A program made the translations under genes and the position numbers. The notes beneath the pieces were generated by a model. That model was not told the DNA's origin, made no database searches, and worked only from the letters and a program-made list of their open reading frames with translations. From Chlamydomonas sphaeroides (lineage: Eukaryota > Chlorophyta > Chlorophyceae > Chlamydomonadales > Chlamydomonadaceae), in contig BDDC01000382.1 of the NCBI GenBank assembly GCA_001662425.1, positions 4,104-67,759 on the forward strand: 63,656 bases of DNA. Reading direction: 5' to 3'. Positions 59,961 to 63,656 of this stretch are shown piece by piece. Each line of letters begins with the position of its first letter. The stretch's first letter is position 1.

Positions 59961-62900
59961 ATGTAGAGCCGGCCGTCCAACTATCACCTGCAGAGGGATC
60001 AAACGGGGGAAAGGATCGCAGTAGTTGATGGCTTTGCAAGGCAGCAGCACGCGGCAGGTGGCTCTGGCGTGCTGGTGGCGCGTATGTGCCAAGAGAGGGG
60101 CCGAGAGGGCGGGGGCCGAGTTGTCACGGATTTGCAGGCAGGGCCGACAAAAAAGGCTGCTCTCACTTTCCAAAACGTATCGGCCCGAGTGTCACGGGCA
60201 TCATATTCAATTCTTCAACTGAAGCAGTGCAGGCACCACGCGGCGCAAATCGTTGGCGCTAAAACCGTAGAAACGAAATCAGGTGACAGGCGGCCATTTG
60301 ATCAAGTTAGCTGCAATAAAAATAAAGGAGCACCATTTCCTATCGTTGCCGACCTTTTGCGATAAGTAAGAGACCTAGACACGGTCGCGCCAGTTCCACC
60401 ATCAACAAGCCACATTTCCATGATTTAAACACCGCTTTGCTGGCCTGGGACGGAGTCGTTAAACAATTTCTGAACCTTGGCCCTAGGCACGCGTTTCAGA
60501 GCCCGGGCAAGCGCGTCCTACCGGGAATGCTTTATTTGTTGCTTGTTGATAATTGTGTGCATGCATCAAGTAGCAGCAGGAAGGGAGCAGCATGCGCGAG
60601 AGCATTCGCGCCGCCCTCTCTCCCGTGACGCAACCTACCGCTTTATCTAGGTCAACTCGTCTCGTGTGGCTTGATCACCTCATAGAGCCGCCGCGTGCAA
60701 AGCGGTCGTCTTACGCGCACGGCAATGGCTCGCTAGCTGGAGGCCCGATAAGTAGTCGGCGGGTCCTCGTGTTGTCCCGGGAGCGTGTGTGCACAGTTGC
60801 GAATAAACCTGTAAGTGGCTGTGTTCTTGCGCCTGAGTAAGTCCGTGCGCGGAGTTGTGCCAGCGTAGGTTCCACCTAGAGCGGGCCGGGGGGCGCCAAT
60901 GCGAGGCAACGCGCAAAGCGCGGCAAAGCTCATACATCGCATGGTCTCGTCTGCTTGGGCTGCGATGACTGCCCACCAGCACGCTGCGTGTCGCGCGTAG
61001 GCTGGCGAGCGAGGCGACCGTTCGTGGCAGCAGGTCCGCGGCAGGGCCGAGGCCTTGGGCGCCTTCCAGGCGGTTTCGTTTCCCAGCAGCGTGCAGACCC
61101 GACTCTACCTGTCGGTAGCACCCAATCGGCCACTGTCGTGCACTTATGATCCGGAACACTTTAGCTCCGCCCCCCACTCCTCTGGACAGTAGACAGTGGG
61201 CAAAGCTACGGAGCAGCATGAGGGCCTCCGTCCCGGGCAGGAGCACGCCGGCCAGGGGTCACCCCTGGGGGCGGGTCGGTCCCTGGGCAGTGCAACTGCA
61301 GCATCCATACATATATGGGCGTGTTGCCGCACATACAATGCATGGCGGCTTCGGCTGCTGGCGGAAGGGGCTTCATGTTCCCTGAGCGCCGCCACAAGTA
61401 CATTCTTGAAGGCCCAGTAGGCGGCAGGGTCGTCGGCATGACCGAGTTGATGCGTGCATTCCTTGCAGCCCTTGTTTATGCATCCGGGCCCCCGGCAGCA
61501 GAAAGATAACCTGCAGCCATCCATGCGCCACACACGGACGCCGGTGACAGTCTAGACAGTCTGACTACTCCGTGGAATCACTCCGGGGTCGTGTCGCCAA
61601 CGGATCGTAGAGACAGCAGCCATGCATGTCACAGCCCTGTCTCCATAGGAGGCTGGGGCGGCGACGACCCCAGTGCCCGGCATGCAATCCTATGGACAAC
61701 TGTGTATCCGCAAACTTGTGAATAAAATATTATACTGTAAACTAATACATTTCGTGTAGCTCTCCAAGCGTCTCCGAGTCTCCAGGCATCACTCCCAGTG
61801 CATCTCAAATCTCTACCCCTCCCTCCCACCGCACCACTCTTCACCCCGCCCAAGACCTCTGTCTCCAAGTCTTTGCACATTGTCCCTCGTGCCTCTAAAA
61901 CCCGTGAGTTCCCCCTCTCGCCCCCTTTTCAGTTGACATCCCCTCCACAATACTTGCTTTGCCGCCACCGCTCCGGCTGTCAGATTGGCGTGCATGTGCA
62001 GGCTGCTGCCTGTAACCAGCCATCGCTCCATCCCTGCCCTTGACGCCGGCCTCATGCTGCTTTCCGCCAGTCAACTGCGAAGTTGGTGGCGGCAGATCCT
62101 GCCTCGCTGCCTGCCACGCTGACTGCTTCAACAGCCGTGAGAACCGCTGAGAGCGCTGCTGCACGCGATCACCGCCGGCCAGCAAGCAACAAGCCCTCCA
62201 GCAGCGGGCGCATGCAAGACCTCACGCTTGAACGGCGTGATCCCCCGGCCCAGTGTGGCGTTGAAGACACGCTTTACACGCTTGGCATCCACAGTGCGAG
62301 CAGCCTCCGAGCTGGCAAGCTGGGGAGGCGCCCCAAGCGCCCGAACTTGCCTACCTCTTGCGCCGCCCCCAGGCCGTCCAGGTGGCCTCCATCACCCTCC
62401 CTCCTCGCTGGCGCGCACGCACCCACCTCCCGTGCGTGCAAAAGATAGGGTCCGTACCGCTGCCGCGTTCCGCTGCCCCGGGCCGCTGGGCCAGGCCGCT
62501 GCCCTATGACGCTGGGCCGTGTCGCTGGGCCTTGCCGCCGCTGGGCCGGGCCGCTGGGCCAGGCCGCTGCCTCGTGCCGCTGGGCCGTGCCGCTAGGCCG
62601 GGCCGCTGGGCCGTGTTGCTGCCCCGTGCCGCTGCGTGCCCCGGCACAGCAGCACAAAGCAGCCCGGGGCTTGTATCTTATGTGGGGGGACAGCTAAAAC
62701 CTTGTTGACTGCTCCCCATTCATGGGACGCCCGGCTCAACCCATGGTGCTGATCGGGGTCCAGAATTGGGGCGCGGCACTTAACCAAGCTGGTTTTGATC
62801 AAGTGCGGGGCGGGCAGGTGGGCAACAGGCGTGCGCGGGGCGGCGGGGGGCGGTGGGGTCGCCGAGGAAATAGGGAATGGGTGCCGCTGGGTGCCGAAAC

Positions 62901-63656
62901 GGGCACAATGCAGGCCTCCCGTCACGCCAGATGCCACGCCGCTTACAGCCTCTGCTATATGGGTCCAGGCCAGCGTCAGGGACACGTGTGGGGGCGGGCA
63001 GGCGGGCCAGCAGGTGTGCGCGGCGTTGCCACGGAAACAAGGAATGGAGCGTGTGAAGGCCTCCGAAGAGCAGTGTCGTGCGTGCAGTCAGCAAGCCTAT
63101 AGCTACCGTCAGGGACGTCAGGGCGTGTTGATGGCTAGGCTCTGCGACGCAAAACGTCTCAACCCCTGGCGTTGTCAAAATGTGCCTTCAGCAGTCAAAA
63201 CCCTGTTGATCTGGCCCCTTCTTGGTATCAACTAAACCGCCGTTGACCCGGTTGATCCGGTTGATGAAGATACGAGCCACCATGGCTGCCAGCCCCGTGC
63301 GGCTGCCCGGTGCCGTTGGGCTGTACGTGCCGCTGGCCTGTGCCGCTGGCCTGTGCCGCTGCCACGTGCTGTTAGCGGCGGCGCACCTAGCTAATGTATA
63401 TTACATGCTTGCCGCAGCCGCCGGCCAAGCAACACCATCTCTCCGCCCCGTACCGGTCCGCCCATGCTGCAGGCCCGCGTGCCGCTGCTTGTGTCTCTCT
63501 TGCGTCCAGTTGCTGCCTGCCAACACACACACCACGCTTACTTAACGCACCCGGGGCGCCCATGCACGCATGACGCACCCACCAATCAAGCAAGCCTGCG
63601 CAATCCGTGGCCGCGGCCCCTGCAGTGGGCCGCCCGCCCCCGCCCCCCCCCCCCCC
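59961..63656. other. Upstream intergenic stretch, no supported gene
   Basis: It holds the putative promoter and 5' UTR of the minus-strand gene near 59961-60300, but no clear TATA box was identified. The longer open frames (for example 60680-61246 and 62083-62448) show no domain, and their composition follows the GC-rich repeats. A frame on the minus strand around 62125-62320 (AKRVKRVFNATLGRGITPF) looks somewhat protein-like, without a start or recognisable relatives. The window ends in a poly-C run (63640-63656), probably a sequencing or assembly edge. Confidence 0.5.
62483..62642. repeat. CCGCTGGGCC minisatellite
   Basis: About twelve imperfect copies of a 10-15 base unit built on GCCGCTGGGCC occur upstream of the minus-strand gene. 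Both strands are open in several frames, which is a by-product of the repeat. Confidence 0.85.

Noticed and set aside
62274..62657. Minus-strand frame of repeated GPAARPSGTAQR-like units
   Set aside because: Translation of the GCCGCTGGGCC minisatellite; several frames on both strands are open at once.
63640..63656. Terminal poly-C as a telomere
   Set aside because: Chlamydomonas-type telomere repeats (TTTTAGGG) are absent; a contig-edge artefact is more likely.

Overview
The window reads as nuclear DNA of a green alga, most likely a chlorophycean (volvocine-like) species. The reasons are: many short exons with clean GT-AG junctions and conserved phases, long (S)P-rich hydroxyproline-type linkers, CA/GT microsatellites, and SRCR and C-type lectin domains in one locus, a combination known from Chlamydomonas. 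No bacterial operon layout, rRNA or CRISPR array was seen; tRNAs were not searched systematically.

Plus strand, 86-4943: the 3' part of a gene whose 5' end lies outside the window. Eleven exons can be chained with consistent phases into about 516 residues. They end in an FkbM-like SAM-methyltransferase fold carrying a strongly acidic insert. A gene-poor spacer (4944-7304) follows, towards which both genes converge.

Minus strand, 59960 down to 7305: about 53 kb of nearly continuous exons, best read as one giant type I membrane protein, or two or more adjacent genes if a boundary hides in the 560-base assembly gap (51068-51627). From N to C terminus: signal peptide; three SRCR domains; an FG-GAP/VCBS propeller with five calcium loops; a GH18 chitinase-like domain lacking its catalytic glutamate; about twenty full or half C-type lectin domains (CTLDs); two Pro-rich linkers; a PAN/Apple-like module; groups of cysteine-bounded repeats resembling the VOMI (vitelline membrane outer layer I) beta-prism; four F5/8C (F-type lectin-like) domains; a WSC domain; beta-sandwich and carboxypeptidase-regulatory-like repeats; a helical coiled-coil segment; Ig-like repeats; a single membrane helix; and a 13-residue basic tail.

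The most unusual reading is that several CTLDs appear as separate N- and C-terminal halves with other lectin domains between them, like nested brackets, with no room for the missing halves in the intervening introns. Together with EPN-type, QPD-type and degenerate sugar-binding motifs in different CTLDs, this suggests a very large multivalent surface lectin. A role in recognising bacteria, mating partners or cell wall is inference only.

From 59961 to 63656 lies an upstream intergenic stretch with minisatellites and no gene that I can support. Exon coordinates on the minus strand come from reading splice junctions by eye, and small exons are certainly missing from the list.
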